Assembly: GCA_051001975.1 (NCBI GenBank)
Contig: JBPCMU010000119.1
Coordinates: 1-28,128, forward strand
Direction: 5' to 3'
DNA: 28,128 nt
Source of the DNA: DATAEG01 sp051001975
GTDB taxonomy: Bacteria; Actinomycetota; Actinomycetes; Mycobacteriales; Jatrophihabitantaceae
Position numbers and translations under genes: made by a program. Positions within the stretch are counted from its first letter, which is position 1, and each line of letters begins with the position of its first letter. The notes beneath the pieces are model-generated. The model was given only the letters and a program-made list of their open reading frames with translations, was not told the origin of the DNA and made no database searches. This document shows, in pieces, positions 1 through 7,070 of this stretch.

Positions 1-541
1 ACGAGATGGCCAGGTGCGCGAAGTCCCGGCAGACGCCGACGCCGGACTGGAAGACGTCCACCGCGGAAGACGTGGCGAGGCTGGTGCCGTATTCGAAGCG
101 CAGGTAGTGATTGACGTAGTCGACGACTGCCTGCACCCGGATGTAGCCGCGCGGCAGCGAGCCGAACTGTGCCCAGGCGTGATCGCCCAGCACGTCGGGC
201 AGGCAGTAGCGGCTGGGCAGCGTGTAGAGAAGTACCTCGTCGGGCAGGTCCTCAGCGGCGATCTCCGGCGCGGACTCGTCGACCGGCTCGGCTTCGGCAG
301 GGACGGTGGCTAGCGCTGAGTAGCCGACTGTGGACGTCCCCGGCGGCAGGATCAGCCGCGTGCAGGGGTTGCCGTAGACGTCGGAGTAGGTGCGGGTGTT
401 CAGCTGCGGGGTGGTCCGCCACGCGGCATCGGCGATGTCGACGCGCTCGTCGGTGCTCGGCTCCACCTGGAACACGGTGGGCGTGGCGATCTCGGCGACG
501 AAGGTGAACTCGCACCCGACGTGCACTCGCCTGGTCCCCAT
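1..541 (-). CDS. Transglutaminase-like family protein (3' end cut by window edge)
   Basis: The reading frame gives 180 residues from an ATG at 541 and runs off the window start, so the C-terminal part is missing. Residues about 1-85 look like the beta-sheet N-terminal domain that precedes bacterial transglutaminase-like domains. Residues about 125-180 contain YIRVQAVVDYVNHYLRF followed by GVGVCRDFAHLAI, where Cys171 is the expected nucleophile of the papain-like fold. The His and Asp of the triad would lie beyond the edge. The family holds putative cysteine proteases or amidases of unknown substrate. There is no clear Shine-Dalgarno before the ATG, so a start a few codons away is possible. 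It follows lon on the same strand but is separated from it by a strong hairpin, so it probably has its own promoter. Confidence 0.8.
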   Translation of the reverse strand, partial: MGTRRVHVGCEFTFVAEIATPTVFQVEPSTDERVDIADAAWRTTPQLNTRTYSDVYGNPCTRLILPPGTSTVGYSALATVPAEAEPVDESAPEIAAEDLPDEVLLYTLPSRYCLPDVLGDHAWAQFGSLPRGYIRVQAVVDYVNHYLRFEYGTSLATSSAVDVFQSGVGVCRDFAHLAIS

Positions 542-580
542 CGGTACATGGTGTCGCGTTCTGGTTACCCCCGCGTTACG

Positions 581-634
581 ACACGCTTTTGGCCGCCCAG
601 CCCTCAATCTGGCGGCGGGCGGCCAAAAGCGTGT
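581..634 (-). terminator. Strong inverted repeat, probable lon terminator
   Basis: A perfect 17-bp inverted repeat has arms at 581-597 and 618-634 around a 20-nt loop. It starts 4 nt beyond the lon stop codon at 638. Read on the minus strand, the first arm ends in CTTTTGGCCGCC. There is no long terminal T run, which is common for actinobacterial terminators. It lies between lon and the transglutaminase gene, both on the minus strand. Confidence 0.7.
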
Positions 635-637
635 TGC

Positions 638-2968
638 TCAGGCGGCGGCGTGCGCTGCTGGCTCGGCGACCGGCTCCAGCGCGGCGGCCAGGATGTCGGC
701 CACGTCGGTCATCGGCCGGACGTCGAGCTCGGCCAGGATCTCGGCCGGTACGTCGTCCAGATCAGGCTCGTTGCGCTTCGGGATGAAGACGGTCTTCAGC
801 CCGGCCCGCTGTGCGGCGAGCAGCTTCTGCTTCACGCCGCCGATCGGCAGTACCCGGCCGTTGAGAGTGACCTCGCCGGTCATGCCGACGTCCGAGCGCA
901 CCATCCGCCCGGTGGCCAGCGACATCAGCGCGGTGACCATCGTGACGCCCGCGGACGGGCCGTCCTTCGGCACCGCGCCGGCCGGCACGTGCAGGTGGAT
1001 CGACTTCTCCAGCGCTGCCGGGTCGATGCCCACGTGGTCGGCGTGCGAGCGCAGGTAGGACAGCGCGATGTGCGCCGACTCCTTCATCACGTCACCGAGT
1101 TGACCGGTGAGCGTCAGGTTCGGCTTGCCGTCGATGGCGGTGGCCTCGATGAACAGGACGTCGCCACCGAGCCCGGTGACGGCGAGGCCCGTGGCCACGC
1201 CCGGTACCGCGGTGCGCTCCTCGGACTCCGGGGTGAACCGGGGCCGGCCGAGGTAGTCGCGCAGGGTGGTCTCGTCGACGTGCAATGGAGTCTCGGTCTG
1301 CGTGTCGGCCAGCTTGATTGCTACCTTGCGCAGCACCTTGCCCAGCGCTCGCTCGAGCTGCCGGACACCGGCTTCCCGGGTGTGCTCCGCGGCGATGATG
1401 CGCAACGCCTCGTCGCTGATGTCGACCTCGTCGGTGCTCAGCGCGGCGCGTTCCAACTGCCGGGGCAGCAGGTGCGTGCGGGCGATGACGACCTTGTCGT
1501 CCTCGGTGTAGCCGTCGATGGTCACCAACTCCATGCGGTCCAGCAACGCGGCCGGGATCGCCTCGATCACGTTCGCGGTCGCGATGAACAACACGTCGGA
1601 CAGGTCCAGGTCGAACTCGAGGTAGTGGTCGCGGAACGTGTGGTTCTGCGCCGGGTCGAGCACCTCGAGCAACGCCGCGGCAGGGTCGCCGCGGAAGTCT
1701 GAACCGATCTTGTCCACCTCGTCGAGCAGCACCACCGGGTTCATCGAGCCGGCCTCGGTCAAGGCGCGGACGATGCGACCGGGCAGCGCGCCGACGTACG
1801 TGCGCCGGTGGCCGCGGATCTCCGCCTCGTCCCGCACGCCGCCGAGGGAGACCCGGACGAATTTGCGGTCCAGCGCCCGAGCGACGCTCTCGCCGAGGCT
1901 CGTCTTGCCGACTCCGGGCGGTCCGGCCAGCGCCAGCACAGCGCCGGAGCCACGGCCGCCGACGACCTCGAGGCCGCGTGACGCGCGACGTTCGCGCACC
2001 GCCAGGTACTCGACGATGCGGTCCTTCACGTCGTCCAGGCCGTGGTGGTCGGCGTCCAACACCGAGCGCGCCTCGCTGATGTCAGTGCGGTCGGAGGTGG
2101 ACGTGCCGAACGGCAGCTCCAGAACGGTGTCGAGCCAGGTGCGGATCCAACCGGACTCCGGCGACTGGTCGCTGGAACGCTCCAGCTTGCCGACCTCGCG
2201 CAGTGCGGCCTCGCGGACCTTCTCCGGCAGCTCGGCCTTCTCGACTCGGCCGCGGTAGTCATCGGCGCCGTCGGGTTCATCCTCGCCCAATTCTTTGCGA
2301 ATCGCAGCGAGTTGCTGGCGCAGCAGGAACTCCCGCTGGCTCTTCTCCATGCCGTCGCGCACGTCGTCGCGAATCTTCTCGCTCACCTCGACCTCGGCGA
2401 GGTGTTCGCGGGTCCACTCGATCAGCGCGGTGAGTCGGGCCTCGACGTCCCGCTCTTCGAGGACGGTGCGCTTCTGCTCCGAGCTCAGGTAGGCGGCCCA
2501 GCCGGACAGGTCGGCCAGCGTCGACGGGTCGGTGACCTGCTCGACGGTGTCGATGATCTGCCAGGCGTTGCGCCGCTGCAAGGTGGCCACGACCAGCGCT
2601 TTGTACTCGGCGGCGAGCTCGGTGGCCCGCTCGGTCGGCTCGGCGTTCTCGATCAGTTCGGCCTCGACCCACAGGGCCGCACCCGGCCCGGTCACGCCGA
2701 CGCCGATCTTGGCGCGCGCCTCGGCGCGCCGTACGGCGCCGGGCCGCCCGCCGGGCAGCCGGCCGACCTGATCGATGGTGGCCACCGCGCCGTGCGTGGC
2801 GTAGCGGTCGGACAGCCGCGGAGACAGCAGCAGCCTGCCGTCGCTGCTGGCCTGGGCGGCGTCGACGGCAGCCTTGGCTGCGTCATCGAGTTCGATGGGT
2901 ACCACCATTCCGGGCAGCACGACCTGGTCGTCGAGGTGCAACACCGGTAGATGCAAAGTTTCAGTCAC
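638..2968 (-). CDS. lon: ATP-dependent Lon protease
   Basis: This encodes a 776-residue AAA+ serine protease that degrades misfolded and regulatory proteins in the cytoplasm. The N-terminal substrate-binding domain covers about residues 1-190 (starting TETLHLPVLHL), followed by a coiled-coil linker. Walker A is GPPGVGKT at 349-356 and Walker B is LLDEVDKIG with Asp416/Glu417. The C-terminal protease domain has the Ser672 (DGPSAG) and Lys715 (VKQKLLAA) dyad. Length matches the family. I chose GTG at 2968 because AGGGA at 2976-2980 gives a 7-nt spacing and the protein then begins like other Lons; the open frame extends to 3247 without homology. A HAIR operator lies 20 bp upstream, so HspR heat-shock control is likely. 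It is divergent from the vapBC module. Confidence 0.97.
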   Translation of the reverse strand: MTETLHLPVLHLDDQVVLPGMVVPIELDDAAKAAVDAAQASSDGRLLLSPRLSDRYATHGAVATIDQVGRLPGGRPGAVRRAEARAKIGVGVTGPGAALWVEAELIENAEPTERATELAAEYKALVVATLQRRNAWQIIDTVEQVTDPSTLADLSGWAAYLSSEQKRTVLEERDVEARLTALIEWTREHLAEVEVSEKIRDDVRDGMEKSQREFLLRQQLAAIRKELGEDEPDGADDYRGRVEKAELPEKVREAALREVGKLERSSDQSPESGWIRTWLDTVLELPFGTSTSDRTDISEARSVLDADHHGLDDVKDRIVEYLAVRERRASRGLEVVGGRGSGAVLALAGPPGVGKTSLGESVARALDRKFVRVSLGGVRDEAEIRGHRRTYVGALPGRIVRALTEAGSMNPVVLLDEVDKIGSDFRGDPAAALLEVLDPAQNHTFRDHYLEFDLDLSDVLFIATANVIEAIPAALLDRMELVTIDGYTEDDKVVIARTHLLPRQLERAALSTDEVDISDEALRIIAAEHTREAGVRQLERALGKVLRKVAIKLADTQTETPLHVDETTLRDYLGRPRFTPESEERTAVPGVATGLAVTGLGGDVLFIEATAIDGKPNLTLTGQLGDVMKESAHIALSYLRSHADHVGIDPAALEKSIHLHVPAGAVPKDGPSAGVTMVTALMSLATGRMVRSDVGMTGEVTLNGRVLPIGGVKQKLLAAQRAGLKTVFIPKRNEPDLDDVPAEILAELDVRPMTDVADILAAALEPVAEPAAHAAA

Positions 2969-2988
2969 GTCGAAGTCCCTCACAAAGG

Positions 2989-3007
2989 TTGAGTTACAAC
3001 GACTCAA
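2989..3007. promoter_or_regulatory. HAIR element (HspR operator) upstream of lon
   Basis: The sequence TTGAGT, seven bases, ACTCAA is a perfect inverted repeat. It matches six of seven bases in each arm of the HAIR consensus CTTGAGT-N7-ACTCAAG. It sits about 20 bp before the lon GTG, where it would overlap the promoter or transcription start. HspR, the MerR-type repressor that works with DnaK, is known to control lon as well as dnaK and clpB in Streptomyces. Confidence 0.85.
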
Positions 3008-3041
3008 TGCCGGCCGAAGCTTGGATGTTCCCCGATCCCGA

Positions 3042-3064
3042 CCCGTTCGTCGCCAGCGAACGGG
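3042..3064. repeat. Perfect 8-bp inverted repeat between lon and vapB
   Basis: CCCGTTCG (3042-3049) and CGAACGGG (3057-3064) flank 7 bases. The region is divergent (lon leftward, vapBC rightward), so a terminator role is unlikely. An operator for the toxin-antitoxin module or a 5' leader structure is more plausible. Confidence 0.5.
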
Positions 3065-3065
3065 G

Positions 3066-3084
3066 AGGTGGCGTCGCGCCACCT
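3066..3084. repeat. Second perfect 8-bp inverted repeat, candidate VapBC operator
   Basis: AGGTGGCG (3066-3073) and CGCCACCT (3077-3084) are separated by 3 bases and end 19 bp before the vapB ATG. Another copy of the CCACC/GGC theme follows around 3090-3103. Ribbon-helix-helix antitoxins bind such repeats for autoregulation. This is an inference from position. Confidence 0.5.
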
Positions 3085-3103
3085 TTGATGCCACCATGGC
3101 ACC

Positions 3104-3334
3104 ATGAAACGGATGAACCTGCGCGACGTGCCAGACGGGGTGTACGCGGCGTTGGCCGCGGCGGCCAAGGGCAACCGGCAATCGCTGAACGCGTTCGTCC
3201 TCGACCGGTTGACCGAGGTGGCCCGAGCAGCCCGAGTCGCCGACCATGTCGCGTCCTACCCGGCACCGAAGGGCACCGGAATCACCGTCGAGGCCGCTGT
3301 CGCTGCAGTACGGGACGTGCGTACGGCGTTGTGA
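3104..3334 (+). CDS. vapB: FitA/VapB-type ribbon-helix-helix antitoxin
   Basis: A 76-residue protein starting MKRMNLRDVPDGVYAALAAA, the typical N-terminal DNA-binding strand and first helix of FitA-like antitoxins. SLNAFVLDRL forms the second helix at about 27-36. The C-terminal tail (about 45-76) would wrap the toxin. It is expected to neutralise the downstream PIN RNase and to repress its own promoter. The ATG at 3104 has no good Shine-Dalgarno; a second ATG at 3113 (MNLRDVP) is an alternative. Its stop overlaps the toxin start by 4 bases (GTGA), indicating translational coupling. Confidence 0.88.
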   Translation: MKRMNLRDVPDGVYAALAAAAKGNRQSLNAFVLDRLTEVARAARVADHVASYPAPKGTGITVEAAVAAVRDVRTAL

Positions 3335-3732
3335 GCCTGACGGTCATCGACGCGTCCGTCCTCGCTGCCTTCTATGCTGCGGACGACCCGCGTCGCGCCG
3401 ACGCTGCAGAGCGGCTGGCCGTCGGCGACGCGCTATTCGCGCCGGCGCATCTGGATGCCGAGGTCCTCTCGGCGCTGCGGGGTATGGCGCGCGGTAACCG
3501 CGCCCTTGATGAGGTCGTCCCCGGCGCTCTGGCCCATCTCGCTGGCTTCCCGATCCGCCGGGTGCCGTTGGCCCCACTGTTGGGCCGGATGTGGGAGTTG
3601 CGATACAGCGTCACGGCCTACCACGCCGCCTATGTCGCCTTGGCCGAGCAGCTCGGCGGCCGGTTGCTCACCTGCGACGCCAAGCTGGTCGCAGCGACCG
3701 GACCCACCTGCGCGTTCGACCTTGTGTCGTGA
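3331..3732 (+). CDS. vapC: VapC-family PIN-domain toxin with an altered acidic site
   Basis: A 133-residue PIN-domain protein; members are Mg-dependent RNases that cut tRNA or rRNA. The GTG start overlaps the antitoxin stop by 4 bases. Visible acidic residues are Asp7 (VIDASVL), Glu44 (LDAEVLSALR) and Asp116 (LLTCDAKL). At the position of the usual third acidic residue, in the TAYDAxYVALAE motif, this protein has TAYHAAYVALAE, so the Asp is His98. That may weaken or abolish nuclease activity while leaving antitoxin binding. Its stop codon overlaps the start of the next gene by 4 bases, so three genes form one translational unit. Confidence 0.9.
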   Translation: MSLTVIDASVLAAFYAADDPRRADAAERLAVGDALFAPAHLDAEVLSALRGMARGNRALDEVVPGALAHLAGFPIRRVPLAPLLGRMWELRYSVTAYHAAYVALAEQLGGRLLTCDAKLVAATGPTCAFDLVS

Positions 3733-4367
3733 CGATCGATCACGGCTCTGCGCCGGACCGAGCGTCGTGGGTGAGTTTGGAGGTGGGGACCAGTCGGTAC
3801 CTGACCCGATTCGCGCCGCAGGTGAGTTTCGAGGCTGCTCCGGTCTGGGCGAGACGGAGTGGGCTGATTCTCATTGCTGCGCACACGGTGTTTCCGGAGG
3901 CGGACTCGGACGGTCTGCCCGCGATTGCCCGCGAGGAGATCGCCAGTGGGCTGGCCGGCCCGCTGCGCCAGGCGCTGGCCGATCATCAGGTCACGGAGGC
4001 AACGACCGTCGAAGAGGCACTACAGCCGGACGAACGTGTGCTGGAGCTCCGGGACCACCTCATTTTGGCCCTGGGAGCCGACGCTACGACCACCGACGAC
4101 GCACTGCAGATCGCCAGCCGCGTCCATTTGGCCCGGGCCGTCCTGGGCACGGTCCCGATCGCGGTCGGCATCGGTTGCTTCCCGTGGTACGCCGCGTATG
4201 TATCTTCTGCATCGCCGAGCAGCTGGCTGTTCGCGGAGGCCGCGGACCTCCTCGAAGAGTGGACCCAGCGACCCGACGAACGTCGCGACATCGAACGGGC
4301 GATGGCAGCGCTGGCTCGCCTCGTCGTGGGCGATGACCCACCGGACTTCCTGGACCTCGCCATCTGA
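3729..4367 (+). CDS. Uncharacterised protein coupled to vapBC
   Basis: I do not recognise this 212-residue protein. The GTG at 3729 overlaps the vapC stop (GTGA), which fixes the start with fair certainty; the frame is open further upstream to 3591 inside vapC. The sequence is soluble-looking and mixed alpha/beta, with a hydrophobic stretch (TVPIAVGIGCFPWYAAYVSS, about 145-164). Its C-terminus is acidic and probably helical (EAADLLEEWTQRPDERRDIERAMAALARLVVGDDPPDFLDLAI). No catalytic motif is apparent. The coupling suggests expression with the toxin-antitoxin pair, either as a third component or as a passenger. Codon use looks like its neighbours. Confidence 0.7.
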   Translation: MTIDHGSAPDRASWVSLEVGTSRYLTRFAPQVSFEAAPVWARRSGLILIAAHTVFPEADSDGLPAIAREEIASGLAGPLRQALADHQVTEATTVEEALQPDERVLELRDHLILALGADATTTDDALQIASRVHLARAVLGTVPIAVGIGCFPWYAAYVSSASPSSWLFAEAADLLEEWTQRPDERRDIERAMAALARLVVGDDPPDFLDLAI

Positions 4368-4380
4368 CCGTCGGCGCTGG

Positions 4381-4449
4381 CCACCCGTTTGAACTCGACG
4401 AATTCAAGTGCGACGCGGCCTAGCGTCGGTGAAGCGCTCGAACGGGTGG
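4381..4449. terminator. Inverted repeats between convergent genes, possible terminator
   Basis: CCACCCGTT (4381-4389) and AACGGGTGG (4441-4449) are a perfect 9-bp inverted repeat. They enclose a smaller hairpin, CGACGC (4411-4416) and GCGTCG (4423-4428). The element lies in the 98-bp gap between the convergent third vapBC-unit gene and the second VapC gene. A bidirectional terminator is plausible, but there is no T run and the outer loop is long. Confidence 0.4.
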
Positions 4450-4465
4450 TGATCTGACCGCTCGA

Positions 4466-4864
4466 TCAGACTCGGATGACGGCGGGGCCGCCGACGGCCT
4501 CGATGACGTCGAAGTCGTCGTCCTGGGTGATGATGTCCATGCCATTGGCGGCCGCTACGGCGGCGATCCACAGATCGTTGATCTTGGCTCGGCGCCCCTC
4601 TTCAGCGAGTCGGGTCCGCAGCCTCGCCCAGTGCCGGGCCGCCTCCGTGGTCACCGGCAACGCCTCGATCACCGAGACCGCATCGAGCGTGCCAAGTCGT
4701 CGGGCACGAGTCGGCGTGTCCGACGCGGCGAGCACCCCGGCGTGCAGTTCGGCGAGAGTGATCACGCTCAGCGCGGTCTGTTCAGGTAGCAGCTGCGCGT
4801 CGAGCGGACGACCGCTTTCGGTGGCGATCAGCACGCTGGTGTCCAGCAATGCGGCTCGGGTCAC
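4466..4864 (-). CDS. vapC: VapC-family PIN-domain toxin
   Basis: A 132-residue PIN-domain ribonuclease toxin. All expected acidic residues are visible: Asp8 (LLDTSVLI), Glu39 (LAELHAG), Asp97 (INDLWIAAVA) and Asp115-117 (TQDDDFD). It should therefore be an active Mg-dependent RNase, unlike the neighbouring toxin at 3331. The GTG start overlaps the antitoxin stop by 4 bases (4861-4864), so the two are translationally coupled. The gene converges on the first toxin-antitoxin unit. Confidence 0.92.
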   Translation of the reverse strand: MTRAALLDTSVLIATESGRPLDAQLLPEQTALSVITLAELHAGVLAASDTPTRARRLGTLDAVSVIEALPVTTEAARHWARLRTRLAEEGRRAKINDLWIAAVAAANGMDIITQDDDFDVIEAVGGPAVIRV

Positions 4865-5121
4865 GACACCGCATCCAGGTCGTCGGTGGTGTCCCCGGCG
4901 AGGGCATCCAGGTCGGCCCGCAATCCGGGATCGGCCCGATGGTGGGTGAGGAGCTGTACGAGATCGGACTTTGACAGGAATTGCCGGCGAGTCGATCTAA
5001 TCGGACTGATCTCGGCCACCGGCGTGCCGTTCAGCGTGACCGTGACATGCGTTCCGTCCGATACCTGCCGGAGCACCTCAGCAGTGTGGTTGCGCAGATC
5101 CCGAGAGGCTACCGTCGTCAT
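4861..5121 (-). CDS. Phd/YefM-type antitoxin
   Basis: An 86-residue protein starting MTTVASRDLRNHTAEVLRQVSDG, followed by VTVTLNGTPVAEISPI. This is the classic Phd/YefM N-terminal dimerisation and DNA-binding fold (about residues 1-50). The C-terminal half (about 51-86) is acidic and would bind and inhibit the adjacent VapC. The ATG at 5121 is chosen because the family begins exactly at this MxxVxxRDLRN motif; the frame is open further upstream without homology. A short palindromic zone (GTGC, CGATCG, GCAC, 5122-5138) directly upstream may be its own operator. Confidence 0.9.
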   Translation of the reverse strand: MTTVASRDLRNHTAEVLRQVSDGTHVTVTLNGTPVAEISPIRSTRRQFLSKSDLVQLLTHHRADPGLRADLDALAGDTTDDLDAVS

Positions 5122-5162
5122 GTGCGCGATCGTAGCACTTTGGCCACACCACCGTCTGGCGG

Positions 5163-6005
5163 CTACTGGCCGGCCACTTGCAAGGTCACGTGATGCTGGC
5201 GCAGGGCAGCGGTCACCGCCCTGCTCGGCCGCACGTCTGTGACCAGCGCGTCGAGCCGGTCGAAGCCACACAGCCGGACCGGCGCCGACCGGGTGAACTT
5301 GTCCTCGTCCACCAGCAACACGACTTCGGTGGCTGCGTCCATCAGCGCCGTCTTCACCTCGCGCTCGACATCGGCCTCGACGTAGACGCCCCGCTCGTCG
5401 ACGGCTGCCGCGCCGAGCAGGAAGCGGTCGATGCGCAGCCGCGCAGCCTGTTCCACAGTGGCCGGCCCGGCGAAGGCCTGGCTCGGCGCGAAGAGCTCGC
5501 CACCCAGACACGTCACCCGCACCGTTGGTACGTGCAGCAGGTGCTGGATGACCGGGACGGAGTGGGTGACAACGTAGCCGCCGAAGCCTTCCGGCAAATG
5601 CGTTGCGGCGTCGAACACGGTCGTTCCGGCGTCGAAGGCGAGTACGTCGCGCGCCCGGACATCGGCGACGGCAGCCGCGCCGATGCGGTCCTTCGCCTCG
5701 GCATTCACCCGAGCGCGAGCGGTGAATTCGGTGGTGCGCAGCGTGGCATGTACGAGGCTTGCGCCGCCATGCACCATCCGGACCTCGCCGTCGCTTTCCA
5801 GTCGCCGCAGGTCGCGGCGGATGGTCATGTCCGAGACGTCGAGGTCGGCGGCCAGGTCGGTGACGGAGCAGAACCCGGCCAGTCGCACCCGGGACAGAAT
5901 CTGCTCGCGGCGCCCCGGGGCTCGGACGTAGCGCAGTCGAGGGCTGCCGACTTCGGCCGGCAGCTCGCCGGGTCCGGCGGCCGCTGAACGATTACCGTGC
6001 ACCAC
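5163..6005 (-). CDS. DeoR/GlpR-family transcriptional repressor
   Basis: A 280-residue sugar-responsive repressor. Residues about 31-85 form the winged helix-turn-helix (RREQILSRV, then SVTDLAADLDVSDMTIRRDLRRLESDGEV, then VHGGA). Residues about 95-280 form the DeoR sensor domain with FDAGTTVFDAA, VTHSVPV, CLGGEL and VVLLVDEDKF; this domain usually binds a sugar phosphate. GTG at 6005 is chosen because GGAGGGAG at 6014-6021 is 8 nt upstream; a second GTG at 6002 and a TTG at 6062 are alternatives. It is divergent from the sulfosugar-type operon beginning at 6146 and probably represses it, with a phosphorylated sulfosugar as the likely inducer by analogy with E. coli CsqR (YihW), also a DeoR-type regulator. 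Confidence 0.92.
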   Translation of the reverse strand: MVHGNRSAAAGPGELPAEVGSPRLRYVRAPGRREQILSRVRLAGFCSVTDLAADLDVSDMTIRRDLRRLESDGEVRMVHGGASLVHATLRTTEFTARARVNAEAKDRIGAAAVADVRARDVLAFDAGTTVFDAATHLPEGFGGYVVTHSVPVIQHLLHVPTVRVTCLGGELFAPSQAFAGPATVEQAARLRIDRFLLGAAAVDERGVYVEADVEREVKTALMDAATEVVLLVDEDKFTRSAPVRLCGFDRLDALVTDVRPSRAVTAALRQHHVTLQVAGQ

Positions 6006-6055
6006 TTCGGCTGCTCCCTCCGTCGCTCGCGCCTCGTCCCAGTGTCGCTGATCCG

Positions 6056-6107
6056 AACACAATATGTGTCGACAAAGTGTTGACTTTCCAACAACCGTTG
6101 TTAGTCT
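6056..6107. promoter_or_regulatory. Divergent promoter with palindromic candidate DeoR operator
   Basis: On the plus strand TTGACT (6080-6085) and TAGTCT (6102-6107), 16 bp apart, form a plausible promoter for the operon. Its spacer contains the perfect palindrome AACAAC-C-GTTGTT (6090-6102). A second repeat, ACACA-ATA-TGTGT (6057-6069), lies on the repressor side. A repressor bound in the spacer would block RNA polymerase. AT-rich character stands out from the surrounding GC-rich DNA. Confidence 0.6.
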
Positions 6108-6145
6108 TTCACCATTGTGACGCAGACTACTCTCGGAGTGGACAG

Positions 6146-7042
6146 ATGAGCCGGTCCGGCCCGCTGGTGTTCGTGGGTGGCATCACCCTGGATGTCATCG
6201 CTGCGGTCCGGTCCTTCCCTGCAGCGGATCAGCGGGTGCTCGCGGACGCTGTCGTGCGAGCCGGTGGCGGGCCGGCGGCGACCGCCGCGGTAGCCGCTGC
6301 CCGGCTGGGTGCGCCGGACGTCCAGTTGGTCGGAGCCGTCGGAGACGATGGCGCCGCCGAGGAGGTACTCGCCGAGCTGAGCGCCGAGGGTGTAGACGTG
6401 TCCGGCGTCGTCCGGGTGGCCGGCGCCAGCACCGGGACCGGCGTGATCGTCGTGGATACGCAAGCCGGCACCCGGGCGATCTGCGCCCGCCCCGGGCCGG
6501 AACTGACCGGCCAGCCGATCGATGCCGAACGGCTGGCATCGGCACGGCTGGTGCACGTGGACCATCTCGGCTGGTCCATCGGGCACGACCTGCTGCGCGG
6601 TGCTGCGGACGTGATGCTGTCGGCTGACGTCAGCTATCCGGTGCCAGGCTTCACGCTGGCCGGGCTGGGTCTGTTCGCTCCGTCGCTGGCGTCCCTTCAG
6701 GAGCGCTACCCGGAAGCCCGCGGCGAGCAGGCGTTGCTCGACGTGGCACTTGCCGAAGGCGCCCAGCGCGTCGTGGCCACACGGGGCGCGCACGGGTGCG
6801 TGGCGGCAGACGCCGAGGGTGCGCGGTGGGATGTCCCGGGGGTGAGCGTCGAGGTCGTCTCGACCCTCGGCGCCGGCGACGTATTCCACGGCGCGCTCGT
6901 TGCCGCCCTCGACCGTGGTGACGACCTGACCGCCGCGCTGCCGTTCGCCAACCGGGTGGCTGCCTTGTCCTGCCGTGGGCTCGACGGCCGCAGCGCGATC
7001 CCCAGTGGCGCCGACTTGCAGAGGAGCTCGTCCACCACCTGA
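6146..7042 (+). CDS. yihV: PfkB-family kinase, probable 6-deoxy-6-sulfofructose kinase (YihV-like)
   Basis: A 298-residue ribokinase/PfkB-fold kinase. It is expected to phosphorylate sulfofructose at C1 with ATP. The N-terminal motif VGGITLDVIAAV (9-21) is followed by GGGPAATAAVAAARLGA (40-56), which closely matches my recollection of E. coli YihV. The C-terminal signature LGAGDVFHGALVAAL (241-255) contains catalytic Asp245 and the anion hole. The ATG at 6146 has GGAG at 6135-6138; the frame is open back to 6077 but lacks a ribosome site there. It is the first gene of the operon, 28 nt before a YihT-like aldolase. The sulfosugar specificity is inferred from YihV likeness and neighbours; another ketose is the alternative. 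Confidence 0.85.
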   Translation: MSRSGPLVFVGGITLDVIAAVRSFPAADQRVLADAVVRAGGGPAATAAVAAARLGAPDVQLVGAVGDDGAAEEVLAELSAEGVDVSGVVRVAGASTGTGVIVVDTQAGTRAICARPGPELTGQPIDAERLASARLVHVDHLGWSIGHDLLRGAADVMLSADVSYPVPGFTLAGLGLFAPSLASLQERYPEARGEQALLDVALAEGAQRVVATRGAHGCVAADAEGARWDVPGVSVEVVSTLGAGDVFHGALVAALDRGDDLTAALPFANRVAALSCRGLDGRSAIPSGADLQRSSSTT

Positions 7043-7070
7043 CCCGATCCACCGACGGAGAGAGACAGCC

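Noticed and set aside
521..1702. Long plus-strand open frame inside lon (393 codons)
   Set aside because: Composition is the Gln/Arg/Val/Gly-rich shadow typical of a high-GC gene read on the opposite strand; lon has full-length motif support.
3042..3084. Reading the inverted repeats as terminators
   Set aside because: Both flanking genes are transcribed away from this region, so there is no transcript to end here unless an unseen gene exists.
2969..3247. Upstream extension of the lon reading frame to 3247
   Set aside because: It overlaps the HAIR operator and the vapB gene on the other strand, has no Lon homology, and a GTG with a good ribosome site at 2968 gives the normal Lon N-terminus.
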